Shown here: in pieces, positions 40,769 to 50,611 of the stretch | How positions within the stretch are numbered: the stretch's first letter is position 1 | How the letters are laid out: each line of letters opens with the position of its first letter | NCBI RefSeq assembly: GCF_000296505.1 | Contig: NZ_JH815211.1 | Location: 1 to 64,000 of the forward strand | Reading direction: 5' to 3' | DNA from: Schaalia turicensis ACS-279-V-Col4 | Lineage (GTDB): Bacteria; Actinomycetota; Actinomycetes; Actinomycetales; Actinomycetaceae | Length of the DNA stretch: 64,000 bases | Notes under the pieces: generated by a model | The model's input: only the letters and a program-made list of their open reading frames with translations | Told to the model about the DNA's origin: nothing | The model's database searches: none | Position numbers and translations under genes: made by a program

Positions 40769-43700
40769 TCAGCCGTTTGACTGCGTTGCGTCAGCGCCCG
40801 GAGAGCCGAGGGGCGAACCGGATTGTGGCGTATCGGTGGAGCCGGATGTGACGCCAGTGGACTGTCCAAGTTCTTCTTGTGCGGCAAGGGCTCGCGCCAA
40901 TGCGTCATTGAGCTTCTTCTGGGATTCGCCGTACGCACTCCAATCTCCGCTACTCAAGGCTGTTTGGCCGGCTTGCATGGCCGCTGAGGCGTCGGTCAGT
41001 GCTTGATTCAAGCGCTGTTGAGCAGTTTGGGTGACGGTGTTTGAAGTATCGTCACCTTCTGCGGTTTCTCCACCTGCGTTGTTCGCGACTGTCGCGGCCG
41101 AGTCACCGCCGAAGGTCTGATCCAAGGATTCTTCTAGAGTCGGCGCGAAACCGACCTGATTACCGAAGGCAGTCAGGACTGAACGCAGAACCGGGTAGGA
41201 CGCTGAGCCGGTGCCCTGGACGTAGACAGGCTGGACGTAAAGCAGACCGCCACCAACGGGCAGAGTCAAGAGATTGCCTCGAATAACCTGCGAATCCGCT
41301 TGATTCAACAAGTTGAGCTGGCGCGCGATAGTCTCATTCGAGTCGTATGCGTTCTGCACCTGGCCTGGGCCGGGCACGGTAGTCGATGACGGCAAGGCTA
41401 GCAACCGGAGCTTTCCATACCCATCGCGGATCTTTCCGGCCTCGTTCCCTGTCTCTGAGTCGACGGCGAGGAAGCCTGCCATTGCTTCACGTTTGGATTC
41501 ACCACCGGGAACAAACACGGAGGTCAGTGAGAACTCCGCGGTTTCCTGGGTCGGCATCTGCATTGTCAGGTAATAGGCAGGCTGAGCCGTCACTCCGGAA
41601 GAAACTCCGCCCGACTGCGATGCGTTCGAGGATGCGGACACTGCGGTTGATGTTTCTTCGGCGAGGCGCCAACGGTCACCACCGGCGTAAAAGTCGGATG
41701 CATTGGTGACGTGGTAGCTGGTAAGAAGCTCACGCTGGACCTTAAACATGTCCTCCGGGTAGCGCATGTGACTCATCAAGTCACCGCTGATTCCACTCAG
41801 GGGTTCGACACGATCCGGGTAGATCTTCATCCACGTCGAGAGGATCGGGTCTTCCTGATCCCACTGGTAGAGGTGAACGGACCCGTCGTATGCGTCAACG
41901 ACAGCCTTCACTGAGTTGCGCATGTAGTTAATCGTCTCTGCGCGCACATATTCGCCAACCTGCGAGGATCGGGAGTCAACGGTTGAGCTGGACAGGGACT
42001 GGTGTTGCGAGTAGGGGTAGGAGTCTGTTGTCGTGTAGGCATCAACAATCCACACCAGGCGCTTCTCGGTTGACGGGTCCCCATCCATGTCGACGACAGC
42101 CGGGTAGGCTTCCTGTTCCAAAGTCAGGAACGGGGCAACCTTTGCGACGCGGTCCAACGGATCACGGTTGTAGAGGATCTGCGAAGCAGAGTTGGTCTGA
42201 GACGAGAAGAAGATGTCGGTGGAACCAAACTTGATCGAGTAGAGGAGCTTGTTCCAAACGTTGCCGACGCTTGGGCCACCGTCGCCAGTGAAGGTTGTGG
42301 CAACCTGACCGCCTTGGACGTTGTCATCCGGGTAGTCGAGTTCTTGCGGATCGCTCCCTTCCGGAGCACCGACGATCGAGTAATAGGGGGCGTTCGGGGA
42401 GAAGTAAACGCGTTCTTCGTAGTCCCCCATTTCGCCGACTGAGGGCACCGACTGCTCCCAGTATGAGGGCAGGCCATCAGAGTTCAGTGAATTACCGTAG
42501 GCGGCGACAACACCGTAGCCGTGCGTATATACGGTGTGCGTATTCACCCAGGTCTGTTGTTCCGCAGACAAACCGGCGAGGTTCATTTCGCGCACTGCGA
42601 TGACCGTGTCTCGACGCTCATCACCGACCGTGTAACGGTCCACGGACATTCCCGAATCGAAACCGTAGTAGGGACGCGACTGTTGCAGTTGCTGGACGGT
42701 CTTCGTGATCACCTGCGGGTCAAGCAGACGAATCTGCGACGTTGATTCAGAGTCTTCGCGCAGCTGTCCGGGCTGAGCGCTGGTTGCGGCGTCATAGTTG
42801 GTGTATTCCAGATCATCGAGGCCGTATGCTGCGAGGGTGGCATCAATGTTGTGCTGAATGTATTCAGATTCCAGGGCTCGTTCGTTCGGGGTGACGCGGA
42901 ACTGCTGGATGAGCGCGGGGTACGCGCCACCAATGATGACGCCAGAAATCACGGTCACGGCGACACCGATCGTGGGCAGACGCCAGGAGCCCCTGAACGC
43001 TGCGACAAGGAAAAGCAGAGCTATCAGGAACGAGATAACGGCCAGGATCGAATGAGCTGGAAGCGTTGCGTGAATGTCGGAGTAGAGGGCGCCATCAATA
43101 TTGGCGCCGTCTTGAGTAAGCAGGTCATAGCGGCCGAGCCAATAGTTCGCTCCAATGAAGAAAGAAACCAGTGCAGCGAAGACTCCCGTCTGTAGACGAG
43201 CGGGCTTTGACGCGTGAGGACGCGGAAGCAGGCGAACGGTGCCGTACACGTAGGAGACAACGAATGCTGCAATCAAGCAGAGGATCGAGATTTTCAGCAG
43301 GAATCCGACGACTAGGTTCAGCATCGGCATTGTGAAGACGAAGAAGGCGATATCGAAACCAAACTGAGGATCCGTCTTCCCGAAGGGCGTCTGATTCACG
43401 AATTGCAGAACCGTCTGCCAATCATTCGCGAGATTGGCACCGTTCGTGAAACCGAGGAACAGCGCGACCGCCCAGAACGCGATACGACGAACCGGGTCCA
43501 GTGCCTTCTGGTATTCGCGAAGGGTTGCGGACGCTTGACCTCGCGTGGAGGCTTCGCGGTGCTTATACGCGTAGTTGAGCGACCAGAGAATCAGGCCGGC
43601 CGCGACAAGGAAACCAAAGACGAAGAGGCCGGCGTGAGCAATCCATTGGGTCAGCACGATACGCACTGAATGCATCTGGCGGAACCAGAGGATCTCGGTC

Positions 43701-43849
43701 CATACGACTGAGGCCGCATAGATGATCGCGCCAATTCCAACCAGAATCAGCAGCGTCAGAGTCATTGGGCCCAAACGCGGACGGTCAGTGTTGTTCCCTC
43801 CCCTCTGTGGCTTCATTGACTGAGGTTCGGGCATGGGAAAGGCGCTCAC
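40769..43849 (-). CDS. UPF0182 family integral membrane protein
   Basis: 1,026 residues from the GTG at 43849 (GGAG upstream). Seven or so membrane helices in the first 330 residues (LTLLILVGIGAIIYAASVVW, then TQWIAHAGLFVFGFLVAAG, and others), followed by a large extracytoplasmic domain with YYSIVGAPEGSDPQELDYPD. It ends in a low-complexity Gln/Ser/Gly tail (GDDTSNTVTQTAQQ; TSGSTDTPQSGSPLGSPG). A conserved actinobacterial family of unknown function (Rv3193c in M. tuberculosis). The following YlbL-type protease and DUF2342 genes match the mycobacterial order. Confidence 0.92.
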   Translation of the reverse strand: MSAFPMPEPQSMKPQRGGNNTDRPRLGPMTLTLLILVGIGAIIYAASVVWTEILWFRQMHSVRIVLTQWIAHAGLFVFGFLVAAGLILWSLNYAYKHREASTRGQASATLREYQKALDPVRRIAFWAVALFLGFTNGANLANDWQTVLQFVNQTPFGKTDPQFGFDIAFFVFTMPMLNLVVGFLLKISILCLIAAFVVSYVYGTVRLLPRPHASKPARLQTGVFAALVSFFIGANYWLGRYDLLTQDGANIDGALYSDIHATLPAHSILAVISFLIALLFLVAAFRGSWRLPTIGVAVTVISGVIIGGAYPALIQQFRVTPNERALESEYIQHNIDATLAAYGLDDLEYTNYDAATSAQPGQLREDSESTSQIRLLDPQVITKTVQQLQQSRPYYGFDSGMSVDRYTVGDERRDTVIAVREMNLAGLSAEQQTWVNTHTVYTHGYGVVAAYGNSLNSDGLPSYWEQSVPSVGEMGDYEERVYFSPNAPYYSIVGAPEGSDPQELDYPDDNVQGGQVATTFTGDGGPSVGNVWNKLLYSIKFGSTDIFFSSQTNSASQILYNRDPLDRVAKVAPFLTLEQEAYPAVVDMDGDPSTEKRLVWIVDAYTTTDSYPYSQHQSLSSSTVDSRSSQVGEYVRAETINYMRNSVKAVVDAYDGSVHLYQWDQEDPILSTWMKIYPDRVEPLSGISGDLMSHMRYPEDMFKVQRELLTSYHVTNASDFYAGGDRWRLAEETSTAVSASSNASQSGGVSSGVTAQPAYYLTMQMPTQETAEFSLTSVFVPGGESKREAMAGFLAVDSETGNEAGKIRDGYGKLRLLALPSSTTVPGPGQVQNAYDSNETIARQLNLLNQADSQVIRGNLLTLPVGGGLLYVQPVYVQGTGSASYPVLRSVLTAFGNQVGFAPTLEESLDQTFGGDSAATVANNAGGETAEGDDTSNTVTQTAQQRLNQALTDASAAMQAGQTALSSGDWSAYGESQKKLNDALARALAAQEELGQSTGVTSGSTDTPQSGSPLGSPGADATQSNG

Positions 43850-44010
43850 AGCGTCACTCCTCTACGTTGATTATCGTGCCCTCATCCTACCCGCGGTGCG
43901 CGTGAGAGTGCGCGACGAGGCTCCTGTTGGAACGCTAGCCTTGACTGGCATTCATCAGAACTCACAATTCGGTGACACCTTTGCGTGTTTGACGTGAGAA
44001 CATACATTCC

Positions 44011-44577
44011 ATGACTATCGAAGAACCTCAGATGCCGAGCGCGCGTCAGATTGCACTTGCGAATGTTGTTGTCGACATTGAACGTAGCGCTGCACGAATC
44101 GGTTGGGATCATGCCCCCTCGCTCTATGCGCTTGTCCACACGTCCCAGCTTCTTGCCCAGCCGGACTTGCCCGAGGATATTGCTCAGCAGATCCGCAAGG
44201 GGTGGGATGGGAGCGAAGAACACCTGTCTGCCGTGATTCAGGAAGATCTTCGGGAAGACGACCTCGAAGAGGTGCTCGGACATCTTGGCTGGCCAGAGCA
44301 GGTTGCTGGTGCTGCGATTACGGTTGAGCGTCTTGTCGTACCCCCGGAGGTTGAAGATCAGGCTCCCGAAGATCCCGAAGAAGCCATCCAGTTCATTTCG
44401 AACCACCCGTCACGCGCGGATGTTCGTCTTGCTGTTGGCGCGCTTCGCACCGGCGAATCCTGGTGTGCTCTGCGCACGAAAGCATTCGACTCCGACGACA
44501 AGGTTGGTCAGGGAACAAACCTTATTCCGAACCTCGTCGACGCTCTTCTCGCATCACTCGAACCGGACGTCGACTGA
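44011..44577 (+). CDS. PPA1309 family conserved protein
   Basis: 188 residues, soluble and acidic. The conserved family start SARQIALANVVVDIERSAARIGWDHAPSLYALV... (split here) is followed by LGWPEQVAGAAITVERLV and DVRLAVGALRTGESWCALR. A conserved actinobacterial protein of unknown function, divergent from the UPF0182 gene and convergent with the YlbL-like protease, its usual neighbours. Confidence 0.8.
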   Translation: MTIEEPQMPSARQIALANVVVDIERSAARIGWDHAPSLYALVHTSQLLAQPDLPEDIAQQIRKGWDGSEEHLSAVIQEDLREDDLEEVLGHLGWPEQVAGAAITVERLVVPPEVEDQAPEDPEEAIQFISNHPSRADVRLAVGALRTGESWCALRTKAFDSDDKVGQGTNLIPNLVDALLASLEPDVD

Positions 44578-44593
44578 CGGCTATTTCCAAACA

Positions 44594-45823
44594 TCACTCG
44601 CAGGTCGGCAGGGTATCCCCCTGGCCGGCCGCGATTGTTTCTACGGCACTTCTGGCTTCTGACAGGGTCGAGACAGAGACGACACTGAGGCCTTCGGGGA
44701 CGTTTCCGACAACTTCATCGCAGTTCGAAGAGGGGGCAAGGAACCACGAAGCCCCGTCGCGCTTGGCTCCCCACATCTTCTGCACGATGCCACCGATCGC
44801 ACCCACTTCACCGTCGTAGGACACAGTCCCTGTTCCGGCAATGCTCTCAGTTCCTGCGAGGGCACCAGGGGTCATGCGGTCGATAATTCCAAGCGCAAAC
44901 ATCATGCCTGCGCTGGGACCGCCCACGTCTTTCAGATTGAACTGAATATCAAGCGGAAACGTGGCTTCAACAGACAGGTAAACGCCTAGGCGGGAGCCTT
45001 GCTGTCCTTCGGGAGCGGCCACCGTCGTGATCGGAATATCGACCTGTTCCCCGTTGCGTTCAACGGTCAATGTCAGTGTTGTGCCAGCGGGGATAGTCTT
45101 GACCAGCGCAAAAACAGTTGAGGCTCGATCAATCGGATGGACGACTCCTTGGGCATCAGTGAGTGACACAAGCAAGTCACCCGATTGAACGCTACCCTCT
45201 GCGTTTGTTCCTTTGACCGCTTGGACGACACGCACTGATGCGGGCACGTCCCAGCCAAGCGATTCCAGAGCCGCAACTTCCGCGGTCGACTGCGAATTCG
45301 ACATCATCGCTGATTGGGCTTGGTCAACCTCTTCTTGGCTGACATCTGAGGGATATGCCTCTTCGTAGGGAACAAGGACGGACTTCGAATCGAAGTAGCC
45401 CATGATCAGCTCAGCAAGATTCAAACGGGCGCTCGGCCCACCTCGTTGAGACACTGTCACCATCCGAAGCTGTCCGACACCGTCCTCACTTTCCGTCGAA
45501 GGTTCAACAGCGACGGACTGTCCCGAATCAGGGTCGGTGCCGGAGATTGTGATCAGGTCGGTGCCTCGATATGACCCAACGACGTTGAACGTCGGTCCCG
45601 GCGATTCCAGCACATACGGCATTGGTAGAGCGAATAGTGCGACTCCTAGAATCACGCCACCGGCGACCGCGGCGATGGTGGGACGACTCGGCACCCATTT
45701 CTTTACCCGCTGGCTGGGGGTGTCGTCCGTGTTTTCTGACCGCACCGTGGCGTCTTCAAGCTCGCCGGTTAGGAGGCTGTGATCCTGCTGTTCATCAATA
45801 CTCACCGGATCATTGTCGCCCAT
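44594..45823 (-). CDS. YlbL-like PDZ and Lon-type (S16) protease
   Basis: 409 residues from the ATG at 45823. One N-terminal membrane helix (IAAVAGGVILGVALFALPMPYVL), a degenerate PDZ domain in the middle (GDLLVSLTDAQGVVHP), and a C-terminal Lon-like proteolytic domain with the Ser-Lys dyad: Ser in GGPSAGMMFALGI, Lys in GGIVQKMWGAKRDGA. Membrane-anchored protease facing outside; in Bacillus YlbL is implicated in cell-division control after DNA damage. Rv3194c is the mycobacterial counterpart. Confidence 0.9.
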   Translation of the reverse strand: MGDNDPVSIDEQQDHSLLTGELEDATVRSENTDDTPSQRVKKWVPSRPTIAAVAGGVILGVALFALPMPYVLESPGPTFNVVGSYRGTDLITISGTDPDSGQSVAVEPSTESEDGVGQLRMVTVSQRGGPSARLNLAELIMGYFDSKSVLVPYEEAYPSDVSQEEVDQAQSAMMSNSQSTAEVAALESLGWDVPASVRVVQAVKGTNAEGSVQSGDLLVSLTDAQGVVHPIDRASTVFALVKTIPAGTTLTLTVERNGEQVDIPITTVAAPEGQQGSRLGVYLSVEATFPLDIQFNLKDVGGPSAGMMFALGIIDRMTPGALAGTESIAGTGTVSYDGEVGAIGGIVQKMWGAKRDGASWFLAPSSNCDEVVGNVPEGLSVVSVSTLSEARSAVETIAAGQGDTLPTCE

Positions 45824-45937
45824 GGTTTGCCCCGAGGGCACGCTGGGATGCCTATTTCAGTGTTTTCCAATTCCTCTTTCAGCGCACGCCCATGGTTCAT
45901 CGCGCGATTCTACAGGTGGCGCGGGTAGGCTCGCAGT

Positions 45938-47470
45938 ATGAACGAGGACGAAACGTTCCCCCAGGACAATCCATTCGAAGACTTTCTGCGCAATATGCTC
46001 GGCGCCAACGCAGCGGAAGAAGCAATGCGGGCGCTGAACGCACAAGGGTTCGATCCTTCAATGTTGCCTCCGGAGGTTCAGAATCCAAACACTTTGAACG
46101 CCGCATTGAAGCAGATGCAGTTCTTTATGAATACGTCCACGGGTCCCGTTGATTGGCGAATCGTGAATGATTCTGCACGCCAACAAATCTACTCTGCGGG
46201 CGATCCAGCTGTGAGTGCAGCCCAGGCGGGACGCGCACGTCAAGCGTTGAGCGTTGCTGACTTGTGGCTTGATACTGTCACCGATTTTGCCCCCGGACAG
46301 GTCGAGCGCGCGGCGTGGAGTCGCATTGAGTGGACCGAGGTCACCCTTGAGCAGTGGAAACGAATCTGCGAACCAATTGCGCTGAATGTTTCTCGTGCGC
46401 TCACGTCTGTGATTGAAAACCAGATGGGCGGGATCTCAGGCGATCCTTCGCTTCTTCCTGAGAGCTTTGCCTCTATGGCAAGCCAAATGAAGAGCCTGAC
46501 TCCGAAGTTGGCGACAATGATGTTTTCTTCCCAGCTTGGAATGGCACTGACCGCGCTTGCGCGCGAAACGTTCGGCACGAATGACGTGGGTATTCCCCTC
46601 TTGACGAAGCCGACAACTGGTTTGGTGGTGTCGAACGTTGAGGATTTCGCAGACGGGCTGGATATTCCTTTCGAAGAGGTTCTACAGTTCGTTGCTGTTC
46701 GCGAGTGCGCTCATCGTCGTCTTTTTGCTTCAGTTCCGTGGCTTGAGGGCGATCTGATGCGAGCCGTCGAAAACTACGCGACTCATATCGAGATCGACAT
46801 GGAAGCTCTTTCTGATGTTGCCCGCACGTTGGATCCGACGGATCAGCAGTCGATCGAGGAAGCCCTGTCGGGTGGCGTGTTTGCGATGAATATTTCGCCC
46901 GAGCAGAAGCGTAGTTTGGAGCGTCTTGAAACGATGCTTGCGCTGATCGAAGGCTGGGTTGAAGTTGTGACGGCTCAAGCGACCGCCCCGTATCTTCCTC
47001 ACGCCGATCAGTTGCGCGAAATGATCCGTCGTCGTCGCGCTACCGGCGGCCCAGCCGAGCAGGTGCTGGGTCAGTTGATCGGATTGCAGATGCGTCCGCG
47101 TCGTGCACGAGGCGCCGCATCGATCTTCAGTCTTGTCGCAGCCGACGGTGGGAGGGAAGCTCGCGACGCCCTCTGGTCACATCCTGACATGGTGCCGACG
47201 CAGGCAGAGCTTGATTCTCCCGACACCTTCTTGACGATCCGCCAGGCGGCTCGTGAACAAGACGCGGATATCGATGCTGCTCTCAATGCCCTGTTGGACG
47301 GCACGATGGGGTGGGCTGAAGGGCTTTCTCCGGAGAGTGATCCCGAGAGTGAAACGTTGGCGCGGGCAGGATTTGCTCCGGACGATCAGGCCGAGGATCA
47401 GTTCAATGATTCTGCTGACGGTTCTGAAGACAAGGATTCTGATCCTTCTTCGGGGGATACTCAGGCCTAA
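45938..47470 (+). CDS. zinc-dependent metalloprotease-like protein (DUF2342)
   Basis: 510 residues. The core resembles the actinobacterial DUF2342/putative hydrolase family (Rv3195): DWRIVNDSARQ, ALSVADLWLD, ARETFGTNDVGIPLL and the metallopeptidase-like helix VAVRECAHRRLF, in which E and H keep the ExxH spacing but the first His of HExxH is Arg, as in the family. A long acidic, Ser/Asp-rich tail closes the protein (DDQAEDQFNDSADGSEDKD). Divergent from the YlbL-like gene; catalytic activity is not proven for the family. Confidence 0.82.
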   Translation: MNEDETFPQDNPFEDFLRNMLGANAAEEAMRALNAQGFDPSMLPPEVQNPNTLNAALKQMQFFMNTSTGPVDWRIVNDSARQQIYSAGDPAVSAAQAGRARQALSVADLWLDTVTDFAPGQVERAAWSRIEWTEVTLEQWKRICEPIALNVSRALTSVIENQMGGISGDPSLLPESFASMASQMKSLTPKLATMMFSSQLGMALTALARETFGTNDVGIPLLTKPTTGLVVSNVEDFADGLDIPFEEVLQFVAVRECAHRRLFASVPWLEGDLMRAVENYATHIEIDMEALSDVARTLDPTDQQSIEEALSGGVFAMNISPEQKRSLERLETMLALIEGWVEVVTAQATAPYLPHADQLREMIRRRRATGGPAEQVLGQLIGLQMRPRRARGAASIFSLVAADGGREARDALWSHPDMVPTQAELDSPDTFLTIRQAAREQDADIDAALNALLDGTMGWAEGLSPESDPESETLARAGFAPDDQAEDQFNDSADGSEDKDSDPSSGDTQA

Positions 47471-47610
47471 CGATGAAGCCCCTCATCACCTCCGCGCTGA
47501 TGCTTGTGGATAACTTTTTCGCGCGAGCACGCTCGGCCTGTGGATAAACGCTGAGCCGGGTTGAAGGCTGGCATACTCATCGCCATCGAGTTCTCACGAA
47601 GAGGTGTGCG

Positions 47611-48519
47611 ATGAAGTTGAAGCCCGGTGTCACGGTGTTGAGGGTTGGGGATCATTCGGTCCAGGTTGGAACAGATCACGGTCACCACATGGTCCTTCGT
47701 GGCCTGCATGATCGTCAGATCAATGCCTTGATCGCGTGCAGTCAACATTCTGTGTCTTTGGATGCCGATCAAGATGATCCTTTGCCGAGCACTTTGCCGA
47801 TTCGTCTTCGGATGCGCCTGCAACACGCTGGATTCTTAGAAGATGTCACTCTGCCCCAACACCTCGCGTTGACGTTCACCGTCTTCGATGACGTATCCGC
47901 GCGAGTTTTGGATCTGGTGAAAAATGACTTCTATCTTGAGGTCATTCCTCTGCAACCACGTCGGGTTGATGACCGGATTGCCAGGGTGATTGGTGAAGGC
48001 TTTCTAGGGTTGCCGCTGAAACGGTCACTATCAAATCGCTATGACTTACTCCCCCGCTATGTACCTCATACTCATGGTCAAAATGAGGCTTTAACGATTG
48101 TGTCCTCTCAGCGGTTTCCCGCGTTCGAAGACTCCTGGATGCTCGTGAAAGAAGATATCCCCCACCTTCTGGTCACTGAACTGGAAGACGGCTATGACGT
48201 CGGGCCTCTTGTCATCCCAGGACTCAGTGCGTGTGGAGCATGTTTACTCTCCCAAGAAAACGCTAGAGATCCTGATTTTCTTGATCACCGTAAGACAGCG
48301 ATGCGGACGCCATTGGTTGCTCCCACCCCTCTTGCCACCCATGGCGCAGCCTGGTCGATTGCCAGGTTTATCCAGACTTTTATGGGGAATGATCACCTGA
48401 TGACATCGAGCATTCACCATATTGATGCTCACGGTGGCTTCTCAATACGACAAGCTGTACCTGAAGCGAACTGCGGGTGTAAGGAGAACAGTCTAAGCGA
48501 GCGTACTTCCGATCGATAG
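47611..48519 (+). CDS. Rv3196-position conserved protein, cyclodehydratase-scaffold-like
   Basis: 302 residues, ATG behind AAGAGGTGTGCG. No signal peptide. The middle and C-terminal part (HLLVTELEDGYDVGPLVIPGLSACGACLL) resembles the VGP-x-V-x-PG-x2-C-x2-C region of ThiF/TOMM cyclodehydratase-type scaffold proteins; a second Cys pair (NCGC) lies near the end. No ATP-binding loop is visible. By position between DUF2342 and uvrD2 it corresponds to Rv3196. No precursor peptide or YcaO gene is nearby, so a bacteriocin role is unlikely. Function unknown. Confidence 0.6.
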   Translation: MKLKPGVTVLRVGDHSVQVGTDHGHHMVLRGLHDRQINALIACSQHSVSLDADQDDPLPSTLPIRLRMRLQHAGFLEDVTLPQHLALTFTVFDDVSARVLDLVKNDFYLEVIPLQPRRVDDRIARVIGEGFLGLPLKRSLSNRYDLLPRYVPHTHGQNEALTIVSSQRFPAFEDSWMLVKEDIPHLLVTELEDGYDVGPLVIPGLSACGACLLSQENARDPDFLDHRKTAMRTPLVAPTPLATHGAAWSIARFIQTFMGNDHLMTSSIHHIDAHGGFSIRQAVPEANCGCKENSLSERTSDR

Positions 48520-48534
48520 TACGAAGAGAACGTA

Positions 48535-50571
48535 TTAAAGAAGATCGTCCTTAGTCACTTCAACTGTTTCGCCGTCCAGGATCGCTAAAACGGATGATCC
48601 GAACGCATCTGCTTTGATCTCGCCGATGCCGGAAATCCCAAGAAGCTCACGATGGTTCTTCGGACGCCTTGTCGCAAGCTCACGAAGCGTGACATCCGAA
48701 AAAACCGTATAGGGAGGCTTACCAGCGAGCTTTGCAACATCACTTCGCCACGAGCGGAGGGCTTCGAAAAGATCGAGGGTCTCTTTCGACGCTGTTGCTT
48801 GGAACTCGCGTGTCGCTTGCTTCGATGATGATGCGTGAGCGTGAGCGGGCTTCTTCGTCTTTATCGAGGGGCTATGTGGCCACACGCTGTTCAGCAGACG
48901 ACTACGTTTACGCTTCGAACGATCCCCATCACGCCGGCTTCGCGCCCACGACACTTCAAGAATGTCCCGCGCACGAGTGATACCAACGTAGAGAAGGCGA
49001 CGTTCTTCTTCGATTGCTTCGGGGGTCTGAGCGTAGGAAATAGGGAGCAGACCTTCGCTGAGCCCCGGCATAAAAACAGCTGACCATTCCAGCCCCTTCG
49101 CCGAGTGAAGAGTCATGACTTCCACGCCCTCTTTATTTGGCTCTTCTGCTGCCTTGCGCTTGTGCGTGAGCTCTTCAATGAACCCAGCAAGATCCGGAGC
49201 AGATGAATCAGTAGCCAATGCGATCAGCGTATTGAGGTTATTCCAGCGTTCAAGCGCATTTGCTCCATTGGGAGCTTGAGGCGTCCAGCCGATGGCTCCC
49301 AAGTGTTCTTCTATGTGGTCGCGCAGAGAGCCAGGGGAATCCTGGCCAGACTTCGACACCGCGATCAGATGGCTGACTGCACGGCGAACTGATTCTCTAT
49401 CAAAGAATGGGGTCTCGTCTTGAAGAGCAATCGGGATCTGACGCGCTGAAAACACTTCTTCGTAGAGTTCGGATTGAGCGTTGATACGAAGGAGGACAGC
49501 GATATCGTGGGCAGGTGTTCCACAATGTATGAGCTCTTGAATCTTCGACGCGATGGCTTCAGCTTCTTCCCTATCTGACGAATAGCTTGCGAATTCAACA
49601 TGCGCACCCGAAGGTCGTTGAGAGCTGAGCGTGACAGCGCCACTGGTTTTTCCTGCCCCCAGCATGACCGAGTTAGCGACATCAACAATTTGAGGGGTCG
49701 ACCGATAATCTCTGGTCAGTTCAAGGACGTGCGCGCCCTTGAATTTCTTTGGGAAATCGACAAGAAATGATGATTGAGCACCTGCAAATGAATAAATTGT
49801 CTGGGCAACATCGCCAACGACACACACGTCGTGACGATCACCGATCCATAGATCCAACAACGACTGTTGCAGGCGTGACACATCCTGGAATTCATCAACC
49901 ACGAAGTTCTGGTACTGGTTACGCACTTGCCTAGCAACGTCAGGACGATCCTGCATGATGGCGGCCATCAAAATAAGGACGTCTTCAAAATCGATCGCAC
50001 CACGTTCGCGCTTAGCGTCCTCATACAGGCGAAGTATCGTTGCCATCTCATCAGCGCTTAAGCCATCTGGAACAGGGTGTCCGTCGCGCACTACTTCGCC
50101 GTAGCGCTCTGCGTTAACCATCGACACTTTCGCCCATTCAATTTCGGCAACAACATCGCGGAATTCAACATTTCCCTGCGCTATTCCAAGGCGGGACATC
50201 ACGGGATAAACAAGCGATGATTTACTGGGGATGAGCTCTGGAATCTGACCACCAATTGCTGTTGGCCAGAAGAATTTCAGCTGACTGAGTGCAGCCGAAT
50301 GGAAGGTTCGAGCAGGAACTCCGGGAACGCCAAGCTGGGTAAGTCTTTGCCCCATTTCAAAAGCAGCGCGACGCGTGAACGTCACTGCAAGAACCGAATG
50401 TGGCGTGAACGCACCCGTTGCCACACCGTACGCAATGCGATAGGTGATCGCACGCGTTTTCCCTGTCCCTGCGCCAGCAAGAACAGCCAATGGCCCTTTC
50501 ACTTGCAGGGCAACAGCGCGCTGATCCGGGTCAAGCGCGTCAAGAAGAGCATTCGGGTCTGGCAAATTCAT
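48535..50571 (-). CDS. uvrD2: UvrD2-type ATP-dependent DNA helicase
   Basis: 678 residues from the ATG at 50571. SF1A helicase motifs in order: Q motif LDPDQRAVAL, Walker A GAGTGKTRA, VTFTRRAA, DEFQDVSRLQ, GDVAQTIYSFAGA, LTRDYRST, VMTLHSAKGLEW and LLYVGITRAR. The C-terminus is an HRDC domain (LFEALRSWRSDVAKLAGKPPY). The UvrD-HRDC arrangement is that of mycobacterial UvrD2 (Rv3198c). Acts in DNA repair/unwinding. Convergent with the Rv3196-like gene; nudC lies upstream on the same strand. Confidence 0.93.
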   Translation of the reverse strand: MNLPDPNALLDALDPDQRAVALQVKGPLAVLAGAGTGKTRAITYRIAYGVATGAFTPHSVLAVTFTRRAAFEMGQRLTQLGVPGVPARTFHSAALSQLKFFWPTAIGGQIPELIPSKSSLVYPVMSRLGIAQGNVEFRDVVAEIEWAKVSMVNAERYGEVVRDGHPVPDGLSADEMATILRLYEDAKRERGAIDFEDVLILMAAIMQDRPDVARQVRNQYQNFVVDEFQDVSRLQQSLLDLWIGDRHDVCVVGDVAQTIYSFAGAQSSFLVDFPKKFKGAHVLELTRDYRSTPQIVDVANSVMLGAGKTSGAVTLSSQRPSGAHVEFASYSSDREEAEAIASKIQELIHCGTPAHDIAVLLRINAQSELYEEVFSARQIPIALQDETPFFDRESVRRAVSHLIAVSKSGQDSPGSLRDHIEEHLGAIGWTPQAPNGANALERWNNLNTLIALATDSSAPDLAGFIEELTHKRKAAEEPNKEGVEVMTLHSAKGLEWSAVFMPGLSEGLLPISYAQTPEAIEEERRLLYVGITRARDILEVSWARSRRDGDRSKRKRSRLLNSVWPHSPSIKTKKPAHAHASSSKQATREFQATASKETLDLFEALRSWRSDVAKLAGKPPYTVFSDVTLRELATRRPKNHRELLGISGIGEIKADAFGSSVLAILDGETVEVTKDDLL

Positions 50572-50611
50572 AGAACGATTGTCCCACTGACCATGGAGAA
50601 ACCAATGTGCA

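Noticed and set aside
45938..47470. Metalloprotease with a missing first His in HExxH
   Set aside because: The DUF2342 family normally has RExxH at this place, so it is not a mutation of this gene.
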